The notes: generated by a model from the letters alone, not told the origin. A stretch of DNA of 64,000 nucleotides from Citrifermentans bremense R1 (GCF_000426865.1 NZ_AUGE01000023.1:1-64000), one strand, 5' to 3'. Shown: positions 24,577 to 33,462, counted from the first letter of the stretch. A program made the numbers and translations.

Positions 24577-26907
24577 ATGTCGAAGCTTTTCGTAGTGGGA
24601 ATCGGCCCTGGCGGCCTGAATCATATGACCTTCGAGGCGCGCGAGGCGGTCGAGAAGGCTGATGTCGTCGTGGGCTACAAGACGTACTTGGATTTCATCG
24701 AGCCGCTCCTCTCCGGCAAGGAGGTTGTTTCCTCGGGGATGATGCGGGAGGTGGAACGCTGCTCGGAGGCGCTCGCCATCGCCGCGACCGGGAAGACGGT
24801 GGCGCTGGTTTCCAGCGGCGACGCGGGGATCTACGGCATGGCGGGCCTTGCCCTGGAGCTGGCTGACGCCCCCGGCGACGGCGCGCCTTTCCCATACCCA
24901 GGAGTGGAGATAGTGATCGTCCCCGGTGTTTCCGCGGTGCAGGCTGCGGCGTCGGTCCTGGGCGCTCCGCTCATGCACGACTTCGCCGTGATCTCGCTCT
25001 CTGACCTTTTGACCCCGCTCGACACCATCCGGCAGAGGCTGCATGCCGCGGCCTCCGCCGACTTCGTGGTCGCCCTCTACAACCCGCGCAGCAAGGGACG
25101 GGTCACCCAGATCGAGGAGGCCCAGGCCATTCTCATCGCCGCGCGCGGTCCCAAAGTTCCGGTGGGAATCGTCAGGAACGCTTGCCGCGAGGGGGAGGAG
25201 CGCATCGTCACCACGCTGGGGGAGATGCTCACGCACCCCATCGACATGTTCTCCATCGTCATCATCGGCAACGCCTCGACCCGCCTTTCGGACGATGGTC
25301 GCATCGTGACCCCCCGCGGCTACGCGACCCGGGGCGAGGAAAGGAAAAGGGGGCGGAAGCAGCAGGCTAGCGCTGCAGCACCTGCGTCCAACGCGCAGGC
25401 GTTGATGTTCTGCGGCACCGGTTCGGATGTCGGCAAGTCCGTCATCACCGCCGGGTTCTGCCGCATCCTGAAACGCCGCGGCGTCTCGGTCGCTCCCTTC
25501 AAGTCGCAGAACATGGCGCTCAACTCGGCGGTGACGCCGGAGGGGGGAGAAATCGGCCGCGCCCAAGGGGTGCAGGCGGAGGCGTGCGGCATCGAGCCGC
25601 ACACGGACATGAACCCGATCCTCCTGAAGCCGAACTCCGACACCGGGAGCCAAGTGATCGTGCAGGGTCGGGTGGTGCGCAACATGGGGGTGAAGGAGTA
25701 CAACGCCTACAAGCCGGAGGCTTTCCTGAAGGTGAAAGAGAGCTTCCAAAGGCTCAAGGAGCGCTTCGACTTCATCGTGATGGAGGGGGCGGGTAGCATT
25801 GCTGAGATCAACCTGCGCGCCCACGACATCGCCAACCTCAAGGTGGCGGACATGGCGGGGGCGCCGGCCATTCTCGTGGCCGACATCGACCGGGGCGGGG
25901 TCTTCGCGCAGATCGTCGGCACCCTGGAACTGCTGACGCCTGAGGAGAAGGCGCTGGTCAAGGGGGTCATCATCAACAAGTTCCGCGGCGACGCCTCGCT
26001 GCTTACGCCGGGGATCGAGTACGTGGAACAGCGCACCGGGGTCCCGGTCCTGGGTGTGCTCCCCTGGTTCAAGGGAATATCGCTTCCGGAGGAGGACAGC
26101 GTCGCCCTGCAAAGGCGCGCCAAACCGGCCGCGAAAGAGGGGGCGAAGCTGCTGGTCGGCGTGGTCCGCCTCTCCAGGATCTCCAACTACACCGACTTCA
26201 GCGCGCTTGAGGCCGAGCCGGATGTCGAGCTCCACTACATCGACTCGCCGCGCCAGGTCGATTCGCTGGACCTGCTGATCCTCCCCGGAACCAAGTCGAC
26301 GCTGGCGGATTTGGCCCTTCTCAAGGAAAACGGGATGTTCACCGCCGTAGCCCAGTTCAAGGGGCCGGTGGTGGGGATCTGCGGCGGGTATCAGATGCTG
26401 GGGAACATGGTGCTCGATCCGGAGCGGGTGGAATCCGCCCACGACAGCGAGGCGGGGCTTGGCCTTCTTGACGTGGTGGCCACCATGCTCAAGGAGAAGC
26501 AGACCCACCTGGTCGAGGCGACGCTGCTGGAGGCGGGGCAGGGGCTGGTGTCGGGTGCTGCTGCCGCGCTCACCGGGTACGAGATCCACCTGGGAGAGAG
26601 CGTCCTTGGCAGCGGGGCGCTCCCCTTCGCCCGGATTGCGAGGCGCTCCGGCGGCGCCACCAGTACAGAGGACGGCGCGGTGTCGCAGGACGGGCGGGTG
26701 TTCGGTACCTACCTGCACGGCATCTTCGATAACCACGGTTTCAGGACCGCATTCCTGAACCGGATCCGGCGCGCGAAGGAGATGCCGGAACTGGCGGAGG
26801 CGGCGCAGGTTGCGGATCCATTCGACCAGTTGGCCGACCACATGGAAGAGCACCTGGACCTGGAGCGGATCTTCGGGATCTGCAATGTGAATGAACTTTT
26901 TGCCTGA
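24577..26907 (+). CDS. Fused precorrin-3B C17-methyltransferase (CbiH/CobJ) and cobyric acid synthase (CobQ/CbiP)
   Basis: This is one 776-residue frame. Residues 1-255 are CbiH/CobJ: LFVVGIGPGGLNHMT, VVVGYKTYLDFIEPLL, LVSSGDAGIYGMAGL, VVPGVSAVQAAASVLGAPL and ALYNPRSKGR. It methylates C17 with ring contraction. After a charged linker (EERKRGRKQQASAAAPAS) residues 275-776 are CobQ: P-loop-like GTGSDVGKSVI, FKSQNMALNS, MEGAGSIAEINL, the glutaminase nucleophile in GICGGYQMLG and His in YLHGIFDN. That half amidates cobyrinate a,c-diamide at b, d, e and g. The fusion is clear because no stop or frameshift intervenes. Confidence 0.93.
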   Translation: MSKLFVVGIGPGGLNHMTFEAREAVEKADVVVGYKTYLDFIEPLLSGKEVVSSGMMREVERCSEALAIAATGKTVALVSSGDAGIYGMAGLALELADAPGDGAPFPYPGVEIVIVPGVSAVQAAASVLGAPLMHDFAVISLSDLLTPLDTIRQRLHAAASADFVVALYNPRSKGRVTQIEEAQAILIAARGPKVPVGIVRNACREGEERIVTTLGEMLTHPIDMFSIVIIGNASTRLSDDGRIVTPRGYATRGEERKRGRKQQASAAAPASNAQALMFCGTGSDVGKSVITAGFCRILKRRGVSVAPFKSQNMALNSAVTPEGGEIGRAQGVQAEACGIEPHTDMNPILLKPNSDTGSQVIVQGRVVRNMGVKEYNAYKPEAFLKVKESFQRLKERFDFIVMEGAGSIAEINLRAHDIANLKVADMAGAPAILVADIDRGGVFAQIVGTLELLTPEEKALVKGVIINKFRGDASLLTPGIEYVEQRTGVPVLGVLPWFKGISLPEEDSVALQRRAKPAAKEGAKLLVGVVRLSRISNYTDFSALEAEPDVELHYIDSPRQVDSLDLLILPGTKSTLADLALLKENGMFTAVAQFKGPVVGICGGYQMLGNMVLDPERVESAHDSEAGLGLLDVVATMLKEKQTHLVEATLLEAGQGLVSGAAAALTGYEIHLGESVLGSGALPFARIARRSGGATSTEDGAVSQDGRVFGTYLHGIFDNHGFRTAFLNRIRRAKEMPELAEAAQVADPFDQLADHMEEHLDLERIFGICNVNELFA

Positions 26908-27844
26908 GGATGCGGTGATCGTCCTGGCGGCGGTGGCGCTCGACCTGGTGCTGGGCGACCCGCGCCGGCTGCCGCATCCGGTGGTTGCCATCGGGAAGAT
27001 GATTTCTTTCCTGGAGGGGGTGCTGCGCCGGGTCTTCGGCAACCTCCGCGCGGCGGGGGTGGTTCTCCTTCTGGTCACGGTCGGCGTGAGCTACGGCGCT
27101 GCTGCACTCCTTTTGTACGGTGCCGCGCTCATCTCGCCCCTAGCTGTGTTCGTCGCCGGGGTGTACCTCGCCTGGGTCTCGCTCGCCGCGCGCTCGCTGC
27201 ACGTGGAGTCGGCAAAGGTGGCGCAGGCCCTCAGCCGGGGCGACCTGCCGGGGGCAAGGCTGGCGCTTTCCTACATCGTTGGGCGGGAGACCGCCGGTCT
27301 GGACGAGCCGGAAATCGTCCGCGGGGCGGTGGAGACGGTGGCCGAGAATACCGGCGACGGGGTGATCGCGCCGCTTTTCTACCTGATGCTCGGCGGCCCC
27401 CCGCTCGCCATCGCCTACAAGGCGGTGAACACGCTGGATTCCATGGTGGGGTACAAGAACGAGCGCTATCTCGAGTTCGGCTGGGCCTCGGCCCGCTTCG
27501 ACGACCTCGCCAACTACGTTCCGGCCCGGCTCACCGCGCTCCTCATGGTCCTCGCCGCCCCCATCTGCGCCTTGAGCGGCAGCGGCGCCTGGCGCATCAT
27601 GCGCCGCGACGGCCGCAACCATTCTTCCCCCAACAGCGGTTATCCCGAGGCTGCGGCAGCGGGTGCCCTCGGGGTGAGACTCGGGGGCGCCAACCGCTAC
27701 TTCGGCAGGGTCGTTGAGAAGCCGACCATCGGGGATCCGGCGGTGCCGCTCACGCTTGCGGCCTATAGCGGCGTGGTGCGGCTCATGTACGGCAGCGAAC
27801 TCCTTTTGGTCTTGTTGTATTTAGTTGCGATGACTTTCCGTTAA
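26891..27844 (+). CDS. cbiB: Adenosylcobinamide-phosphate synthase
   Basis: This 317-residue integral membrane protein joins aminopropanol (or its phosphate) to adenosylcobyric acid. It has LDLVLGDPRRLPHPVVAIGKMI at the N-terminus, several hydrophobic segments, GRETAGLDEPEIVRGAVETVAENTGDGVIAPLFY, and YPEAAAAGALGVRLGG. The ATG overlaps the preceding cobQ-type frame by 17 bases, so the genes are coupled. Confidence 0.94.
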   Translation: MNFLPEDAVIVLAAVALDLVLGDPRRLPHPVVAIGKMISFLEGVLRRVFGNLRAAGVVLLLVTVGVSYGAAALLLYGAALISPLAVFVAGVYLAWVSLAARSLHVESAKVAQALSRGDLPGARLALSYIVGRETAGLDEPEIVRGAVETVAENTGDGVIAPLFYLMLGGPPLAIAYKAVNTLDSMVGYKNERYLEFGWASARFDDLANYVPARLTALLMVLAAPICALSGSGAWRIMRRDGRNHSSPNSGYPEAAAAGALGVRLGGANRYFGRVVEKPTIGDPAVPLTLAAYSGVVRLMYGSELLLVLLYLVAMTFR

Positions 27845-27996
27845 CCACCTTCCCCCACCCCCTAGCCCCCTCACGCAGGGGGAGGGGGAACCGGTTCATT
27901 GGGATTCGGGGGATCCGCAGGGATATTTGTTCACGAAGTGCTGCACGAGAACTCGCGTTCCCCCCTTTGCGAAGGGGGGGCAGGGGGGATTTGCCC
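27845..27996. repeat. Palindromic spacer between cbiB and cobD
   Basis: It contains a C-rich palindrome (27848-27890) and, at 27958-27990, a TTTGCGAAGGGGGGG element of the same type as at 14513, 14773 and 23296. The G-rich right arm (AGGGGGGA) sits about 7 bases before the probable TTG start of cobD. Confidence 0.65.
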
Positions 27997-29103
27997 TTGG
28001 TCAGACCACACAACCCTTCGCTATCCGGCAAGGACCCGAAAAGCCACGAACATGGCGGCAACGTCTTTGCGGTGGCCAGGATGCTCGGCGTGGCGCCGGA
28101 GCAGATCCTCGACTTCTCGGCGAGCATCAACCCGCTGGGGATGGCGCCGGGTGTGCGCGACGCACTGGTCCGCTGCCTGGACCGCCTGGTCCATTACCCC
28201 GACAAGGGTGCCGACGAATTGAGGGAACGGATCGCTCAGTACCACGGGGTGAGCACGGCTGAGATCGCCGTTGCCAGCGGTTCTACCGAGCTGATACATC
28301 TACTCCCACGGGTGGTGGGCGGGAAAAAGGGACTTATCGTGGCGCCGGCTTTCGCCGAGTACGCCGAGGCGCTGGAGTCATCCGGTTGGGAGATCGACTA
28401 TCTCACCCTGTCCAGCGCCGATAACTTCGCCCTGCCGCTCCCCCTGCTCTGGGAAAAGCTCGGGGAAGGGGTGGACATGGTCTTCATCTGCAACCCAGGC
28501 AACCCCACCGGAGCGCTTTTGCCGCTACGCGAGATAGAGGCGGTGGTGGAACTCTGCCGGGAGCACGGGGCATTCCTGGTGCTGGACGAGGCGTTCATGG
28601 ATTTCTGCGAGGAGGAGTCGGCAAAGTACCTGGTGCGCCAATCTCCGCGGGCGGTCCTGCTGCGGTCCATGACCAAGTTCTTCGCCATTCCGGGGTTGCG
28701 GCTGGGATACGCCATTGCCGCGCCGCAGATGGTAGAGGCCATCGCCGCGCTGCAAGACCCCTGGAGCGTGAACACTGCCGCCCAGGTCGCAGGCGTGGCG
28801 TCTTTGGACGACGCGGATTATTGCCTGCGCACCAGGGAATACGTGGACGCCGAACGCGAGCGCCTGGCAGAGGGACTTGCCTCTATTGCCGGCCTGAGCG
28901 TGTTTTCTTCCCGCGCCAACTATTTGCTGGTCGAGATCTGCGACGGACGGAGTGCAAGCGAGATCCGCGAAAGGCTGATGCCGGAGGGGGTGCTGGTGAG
29001 AGACTGCGGGAACTTCGAGGGGCTGGACGGGCGGTTCTTCCGGGTGGCGGTGCGGCTGAGAGAGGAAAATGAGCGCCTGCTGGAACTGCTTCGAAAGGCA
29101 TGA
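27997..29103 (+). CDS. cobD: Threonine-phosphate decarboxylase, PLP-dependent
   Basis: This aminotransferase-fold enzyme makes (R)-1-aminopropan-2-ol phosphate from threonine phosphate, the substrate for CbiB. It has HGGNVFAVARMLG, DFSASINPLG, VASGSTELIHLLPR, CNPGNPTGAL, LDEAFMDF, and the PLP-lysine region SMTKFFAIPGLRLGYA. About 368 residues. The start is uncertain: no ATG or GTG precedes HGGN, and the frame opens with TTG codons at 27967, 27991 and 27997. I chose 27997 because AGGGGGGA lies at normal spacing. Confidence 0.9.
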   Translation: MVRPHNPSLSGKDPKSHEHGGNVFAVARMLGVAPEQILDFSASINPLGMAPGVRDALVRCLDRLVHYPDKGADELRERIAQYHGVSTAEIAVASGSTELIHLLPRVVGGKKGLIVAPAFAEYAEALESSGWEIDYLTLSSADNFALPLPLLWEKLGEGVDMVFICNPGNPTGALLPLREIEAVVELCREHGAFLVLDEAFMDFCEEESAKYLVRQSPRAVLLRSMTKFFAIPGLRLGYAIAAPQMVEAIAALQDPWSVNTAAQVAGVASLDDADYCLRTREYVDAERERLAEGLASIAGLSVFSSRANYLLVEICDGRSASEIRERLMPEGVLVRDCGNFEGLDGRFFRVAVRLREENERLLELLRKA

Positions 29104-29132
29104 TCTGAACTTATGGGAACGCCGAGAAAAAT

Positions 29133-29166
29133 AATGGCCTTTCGGAATTAACCGAAGGGCCATTGC
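29133..29166. terminator. Bidirectional terminator after cobD
   Basis: AATGGCCTTTCGG AATTAA CCGAAGGGCCATT is an 11-12-bp stem between cobD and the convergent PilZ gene. Confidence 0.75.
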
Positions 29167-29232
29167 ATCTCAGTACCTATTCAAATCTTTCCTTCCGCTG
29201 GTTCTTCTGAGCGCCAGGCGGAGAAGTCGCTT

Positions 29233-29961
29233 TCAGCTGCTGGCCAGGGAGTAGAAATCTTTCCGGCTGACCCTGATCCTCTTGATCTCCTCGTTACAGA
29301 CGAAGCGCACTATGGCGTCGCGGTCCCTCTCGTTGATGTGCATGAAGCGAAGCCCGGCGCTGTAGATGACGCCGTCGCCGTGCTTGATGGTCTCACTGTG
29401 CATGACCTGCGCCACGACAGGTACTACCTTGGGCTCGGAGAGGGGGAGGTGGAAGGTGGCGTAGACGATGTCGTCGCACGTCATGGCCATCTCGGTTTCA
29501 GTCTTCAAGCCGCCGCCGCTGATATTGACTATGCGCGGCAGGCTGTCCTGCGAGGCGACCCTCAGTCCACCGGAGCCGCTTTCCTCGGCGGTGCCGGCGG
29601 TGACGTTGAAGAGGATCACCGGGATCTCGGTAGCCAATCGGAAGTATTCCCTCTGGTCTTCGGGGGTCACGCGGTCGACGAATTCGACCCGCAGTTCCTC
29701 TTCGGTAAGATTGCCCAGCACCACGCCTTTGCAGCGGTAGCTGTTGCCGCTCACCCCAACCCTGACTACAAGCGGTGCCTGATGCAGATGCACATCGGCG
29801 GGCAACCTTTCCCGGAAAAGCCGCAGCCGTATCTCGGTGTCGTCAACGGACGTGACTATGGCGCCGTCGTTGAAGACGCGGTCCTCGGGGAGTGCCACCT
29901 CTACCCTGGCTTTTTGCCCTGCATGGAAATAATCCCTATAGTTGCAGGTTTCGTTTTGCAT
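29233..29961 (-). CDS. PilZ-domain c-di-GMP-binding protein (YcgR-like)
   Basis: This 242-residue cytosolic protein has an N-terminal YcgR-type beta domain (residues 1-105) and a C-terminal PilZ domain. The c-di-GMP motif RxxxR is present as REYFR near residue 113, and the D/NxSxxG motif as NISGGG near residue 155. It probably relays c-di-GMP to motility, pili or exopolysaccharide. The start at 29961 (MQNETCNY) has GGAAGGG at good spacing; an earlier in-frame ATG at 29988 lacks one. Confidence 0.88.
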   Translation of the reverse strand: MQNETCNYRDYFHAGQKARVEVALPEDRVFNDGAIVTSVDDTEIRLRLFRERLPADVHLHQAPLVVRVGVSGNSYRCKGVVLGNLTEEELRVEFVDRVTPEDQREYFRLATEIPVILFNVTAGTAEESGSGGLRVASQDSLPRIVNISGGGLKTETEMAMTCDDIVYATFHLPLSEPKVVPVVAQVMHSETIKHGDGVIYSAGLRFMHINERDRDAIVRFVCNEEIKRIRVSRKDFYSLASS

Positions 29962-30207
29962 ATGGCCCTTCCAATTGAATTGCATCACACGTTCTGCTAT
30001 CGGCTGGGCGCTGCAATAGAAGAGCCAATAGTTGGATCAATACCCTTAATAAAAGCAACTAGTTAATATCGCTATTGCAGTTGCTTGCAACATTTTAATC
30101 TGGATTGCCTGTCTACGTTAAAGCCCCGCATGACCATGCGATATGACCGGATGGCTCGGGATGGTAACACGAAGCAACCTTTAATTACAATAAATACAAA
30201 GTTTTCC

Positions 30208-30251
30208 TTGACATCGAGGTTGCGATGACTATCCTAAAACGAAATCATTTC
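30208..30251 (+). promoter_or_regulatory. Promoter with overlapping palindrome upstream of the zur-znu operon
   Basis: TTGACA (30208-30213), a 16-base spacer and TATCCT (30230-30235) form a sigma-70-type promoter. The palindrome GAAAT-C-ATTTC (30241-30251) covers the expected transcription start and ends 15 bases before the ATG. A Fur-family autorepressor site at this place would be normal, but the site does not closely match a known Zur box. Confidence 0.5.
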
Positions 30252-30266
30252 CATTTAGAGGAAGTC

Positions 30267-30701
30267 ATGGAGCAGCGTCACGCACTGGCTTTGAAGCAGT
30301 TCAACATGAAGGCCACACCGAAGCGGCTGGCAATACTGGGGATGCTGGAGGCGGAGAAGGGATACGCCAGCCCAGAGGAGCTTTGGAAACGCCTGCGCCA
30401 CCGCTTCGACCGCCTGGGGCTTCCCACCGTGTACCGGATCCTGGAGGAGCTGGCGGCCAGCGGGATACTTACCAAGGTGATTCATCCCAACCGGCAGCTT
30501 TATTACTACTTTTGCAGCAACCGCGAGCATCACCACCACTTCGTCTGCCTCTCCTGCCGCAAGGTCGAGGACATCCCTTCCTGCGGGATCGAGGCGCTGG
30601 AGCGCGAGGTGAGCCTGCGTAACGGAGGAAAAGTGCTCTCACACATTCTGCAGTTGAACGGCCTTTGCAGCGGCTGCGCCGACAAGGGGGTTACCGCGTG
30701 A
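30267..30701 (+). CDS. zur: Fur-family metalloregulator, probably Zur
   Basis: This 144-residue protein has an N-terminal winged helix (ATPKRLAILGMLEAEKGYASPEELW...GLPTVYRILEEL) and the C-terminal dimerisation domain. His-rich REHHHHFVCLSCRK and the two CxxC pairs CLSC and CSGC would bind structural zinc. Its position as first gene before znuA-znuC-znuB, with 4-base overlaps, points to zinc-dependent control of that transporter. The ATG (MEQRHALAL) has AGAGGAA upstream; an ATG 14 codons earlier overlaps the promoter and is rejected. Confidence 0.85.
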   Translation: MEQRHALALKQFNMKATPKRLAILGMLEAEKGYASPEELWKRLRHRFDRLGLPTVYRILEELAASGILTKVIHPNRQLYYYFCSNREHHHHFVCLSCRKVEDIPSCGIEALEREVSLRNGGKVLSHILQLNGLCSGCADKGVTA

Positions 30702-31612
30702 AACGCTTACTGATGCTGATGCTCCTTATGGCCCTGATCGCTTCCGGCTGCAGCAGGCCGGAGGGGAAAAGCGACAAGCTCCAGGTGGTGACCACGCTGT
30801 TTCCGCTCTACGACTTCGCCAAGAAGATCGGCGGCGAAAAGGCGCAGGTCACTTTACTGCTCCCCCCCGGTATCGAGCCGCACAGCTTCGAGCCCCGCCC
30901 GGAGGACGTGGTGCGGGTGAACCACGCCGACCTTTTCATCTACACCAACCCGGTGATGGAGCCGTGGGCCTCCTCGATCGTCAACGCGATTGACCGGGGC
31001 AGGGTAGGGATCGTGGAGGGGAGCCAGGGGATCGCTCTGCAGCCCCCCGAACCGGATCCGTACGACCCGCACCGCGAGGCGCACGCGAAAGCCGATCCCC
31101 ATGTCTGGCTCGATTTCGGCAACGCCCAGGTCATCGCCCGCAATATCCAAGACGCGTTCATCGGCCGGGATCCGGCCAACAAGGCCTACTACCAGCAAAA
31201 CGCAGCCAAGCTCATCGCGGATCTGGTCTCACTCGACCAGCGCTTCCGGCAGACCCTGTCGCAATGCCCCAAGAAGGTGCTGCTGCACGGGGGACACTAC
31301 GCATTCGGCTACCTGGCGCGGCGGTACGGGCTCCAATACATCTCCGCCTCGGCGGTTAACGCCGACGCCGAGCCGACGCCGGCCAAGCTGGCGGAACTGG
31401 TGCAGATCATGCGCCGCGAAAAGCTGCAGTACGTCTACACGGAGGAGCTGTTGAGCCCGCGGATCGCCGAAACGATCGCCAGGGAGACCGGCGCCAAGGT
31501 GCTCATGCTGCGGGCGGGGCATAACGTGACCCGCGACGACCTGGCGCGCGGCGTCAGCTTCATCTCGCTTATGGAAGACAACCTGCGGAACTTGAAGGCG
31601 GGGCTGCAATGA
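30698..31612 (+). CDS. znuA: Zinc ABC transporter substrate-binding lipoprotein
   Basis: This 304-residue cluster A-I metal-binding protein has a lipoprotein signal ending ALIASGC, so it is tethered to a membrane rather than free. Candidate zinc ligands are His in PPGIEPHSFEPRPEDV, His in ADPHVWLDFGN, His in LLHGGHYAFGYLARRYG and Glu/Asp near EELLSPRIAETIA. A short HREAHAKADPH stretch stands in for the longer His-rich loop of many ZnuA proteins. It starts at GTG in GTGA, overlapping the zur stop by 4 bases. Confidence 0.9.
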   Translation: MKRLLMLMLLMALIASGCSRPEGKSDKLQVVTTLFPLYDFAKKIGGEKAQVTLLLPPGIEPHSFEPRPEDVVRVNHADLFIYTNPVMEPWASSIVNAIDRGRVGIVEGSQGIALQPPEPDPYDPHREAHAKADPHVWLDFGNAQVIARNIQDAFIGRDPANKAYYQQNAAKLIADLVSLDQRFRQTLSQCPKKVLLHGGHYAFGYLARRYGLQYISASAVNADAEPTPAKLAELVQIMRREKLQYVYTEELLSPRIAETIARETGAKVLMLRAGHNVTRDDLARGVSFISLMEDNLRNLKAGLQ

Positions 31613-32361
31613 AAGACAAGGCACTGAGCGTACAGAATCTTTGTGCAGGCTATCACGGCAGCGAGGCGCTCCAGGACGTCTGCTTCAGCGTCAACCGGGG
31701 CGATTACCTTGGCATCTGCGGGCCGAACGGCTCGGGGAAGAGCACGCTCGTCAAGGTGATCCTGGGGCTGCTTGCCCCGACCTCGGGGGAGGTCAGCCTC
31801 CTCGGGACGCCGAAGTCGAGCTTCCAGCGCTGGGACCGCATCGGCTACCTGCCGCAAGGGCTGCAGTTTTTCAACCCGCATTTCCCGGCGACCGTAGACG
31901 AGGTGATCCGGTTGGGGAGGCTTTCGGCCAAGAAGTTTCCCCGGCGCTTCAGCCGTGAGGATGCGGCGGCGGTGGACCGGACCATGGAGTGGATGGGGAT
32001 TTCGAACATCCGGGGCAGCATGATCGGCGAGCTGTCGGGTGGGCTCAGGCAGCGCGTGCTTCTGGCGCGGGCGCTGGTGAACGACCCGGAGCTTCTGGTC
32101 CTGGACGAGCCGACCACCGCCCTCGACCCGGAAACCCGCGAGAGCTTTTACAAGCTCACTTTCGAGATGAACCGGGAGCGGAAGTCGACCGTGCTGCTGG
32201 TGACCCACGACACGGCCACCATAGGAAAGTACGCGAGCCACCTGCTCTACCTGGACAAGAAGGTCATCTTCTACGGGGACTTCGAAGACTTCTGCAACTC
32301 AAGCGAGATGACAGGGTTCTTCGGGGAGCACGGCCAGCACTTGGTCTGCCACAGGCACTAA
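31609..32361 (+). CDS. znuC: Zinc ABC transporter ATPase
   Basis: This 250-residue ATPase powers the ZnuB permease. It has Walker A GPNGSGKST, a Q-loop in GYLPQGLQF, the signature LSGGLRQRV, Walker B LLVLDEP and the switch His in LLVTHDTAT. It overlaps znuA by 4 bases. A tract of short tandem repeats separates it from znuB. Confidence 0.93.
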   Translation: MKDKALSVQNLCAGYHGSEALQDVCFSVNRGDYLGICGPNGSGKSTLVKVILGLLAPTSGEVSLLGTPKSSFQRWDRIGYLPQGLQFFNPHFPATVDEVIRLGRLSAKKFPRRFSREDAAAVDRTMEWMGISNIRGSMIGELSGGLRQRVLLARALVNDPELLVLDEPTTALDPETRESFYKLTFEMNRERKSTVLLVTHDTATIGKYASHLLYLDKKVIFYGDFEDFCNSSEMTGFFGEHGQHLVCHRH

Positions 32362-32530
32362 AGGCAGGGGCTGGGGGCTAAAGGCAGGGACTAGGGGCTA
32401 GGGGCTAGGGGCTAGGGGCTAGGGACTGGAAAGAAACGACCGGTTTTCAGCTGTAGGTTAACAAACAATGAGAATCGGGTGACGGGGTGGGCGGGTATGG
32501 GTTTTCTAGCCCCAGCCCCTAGCCCCTGGT
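32362..32530. repeat. AGGGGCT tandem repeat with a distant inverted arm
   Basis: About six tandem copies of the heptamer GGGGCTA lie at 32391-32425. The complementary TAGCCCCAGCCCCTAGCCCC occurs at 32509-32528. The arms could fold into a large hairpin between znuC and znuB. Confidence 0.75.
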
Positions 32531-32545
32531 TCTCCTGAGGTTTTA

Positions 32546-33370
32546 ATGATAATTACGGAAATGCTCAGCTACGGCTTCATGCAGAGGGCGCTCGTCGGCG
32601 GCTCGCTGATCGCTATCCTCTGCTCGGTGCTCGGGGTGTTCCTCGTGCTGCGCCGCCTTTCCCTGATCGGCGACGGCCTGGCGCACGTCACCTTCGGCAG
32701 CGTGGCGCTGGCGCTCCTTTTCAGGCTGCAGTCGGTCTACATGACCCTTGCCATCATCCCGGTGGTGCTCGCCTCGTCGATGGGGATCCTGCAGCTGGCG
32801 CAAAAGGCGAGGATCTACGGCGACGCCGCCATCGGCATCGTCTCGGCCATCGGCATCGCCACCGGCGTCATGCTGGCCAGCGTCGCCGGCGGCTTCAACG
32901 TCGACCTCTTCAGCTACCTGTTCGGGAACATCCTCTCCATCAGCAGCAGCGAGCTGGTGATAGCGGCTTTGCTCTTTGTCATCGTCATCGCCTGCGTGGT
33001 GATGTTTTACAACGAACTCTTCGCCAGCACCTTCGACGAGGACCTCGCCAAGAGTTCCGGCATCGACACCGAGCGGATCAATACGGTGCTGGTGCTGATG
33101 ACGGCGCTGACCGTGGTTCTGGCCATGAAGGTGGTGGGGATCATGCTGATTTCAGCGCTCTTGATAATCCCTGCTGTATCCGCCTTGCAGATCGCCAAGG
33201 GGTTCAAGTCGGCCATCGTTACCGCGGCGGTGATCGGGGTGGTGACGGTGATCTGCGGAATATCCCTCTCCTTCGTGATGAACCTCCCCTCCGGCGCCAC
33301 CATCGTGCTGATAAATTTCGCGGTTTTGCTCGCCACCTTCGGCGGGCGCGCCCTTCGAGGTCATAAATAA
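32546..33370 (+). CDS. znuB: Zinc ABC transporter permease
   Basis: This 274-residue ABC-3 family permease has about eight hydrophobic segments. The family start MLSYGFMQRALVGGSLIAIL, the GDGLAHVTFGSVAL segment and the ATPase-coupling loop GIDTERINTVLVLMTAL are recognisable. It exports no signal and forms the inner-membrane channel with ZnuC. GGTTCTCCTGAGG precedes the ATG. Confidence 0.92.
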   Translation: MIITEMLSYGFMQRALVGGSLIAILCSVLGVFLVLRRLSLIGDGLAHVTFGSVALALLFRLQSVYMTLAIIPVVLASSMGILQLAQKARIYGDAAIGIVSAIGIATGVMLASVAGGFNVDLFSYLFGNILSISSSELVIAALLFVIVIACVVMFYNELFASTFDEDLAKSSGIDTERINTVLVLMTALTVVLAMKVVGIMLISALLIIPAVSALQIAKGFKSAIVTAAVIGVVTVICGISLSFVMNLPSGATIVLINFAVLLATFGGRALRGHK

Positions 33371-33462
33371 CCGGGAAAGACATTTAGTTTCTGCGATATC
33401 CGCCGATACGATCCATTGACAGGGGCATCCCTGCTCAAACGATTTATGGACAGGCGGCTTGG

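Noticed and set aside
24520-27078. 852-residue open frame on the minus strand
   Set aside because: It lies wholly opposite the cbiH-cobQ fusion and reads as Arg/His/Gly/Leu-rich antisense of GC-rich codons; no domain.
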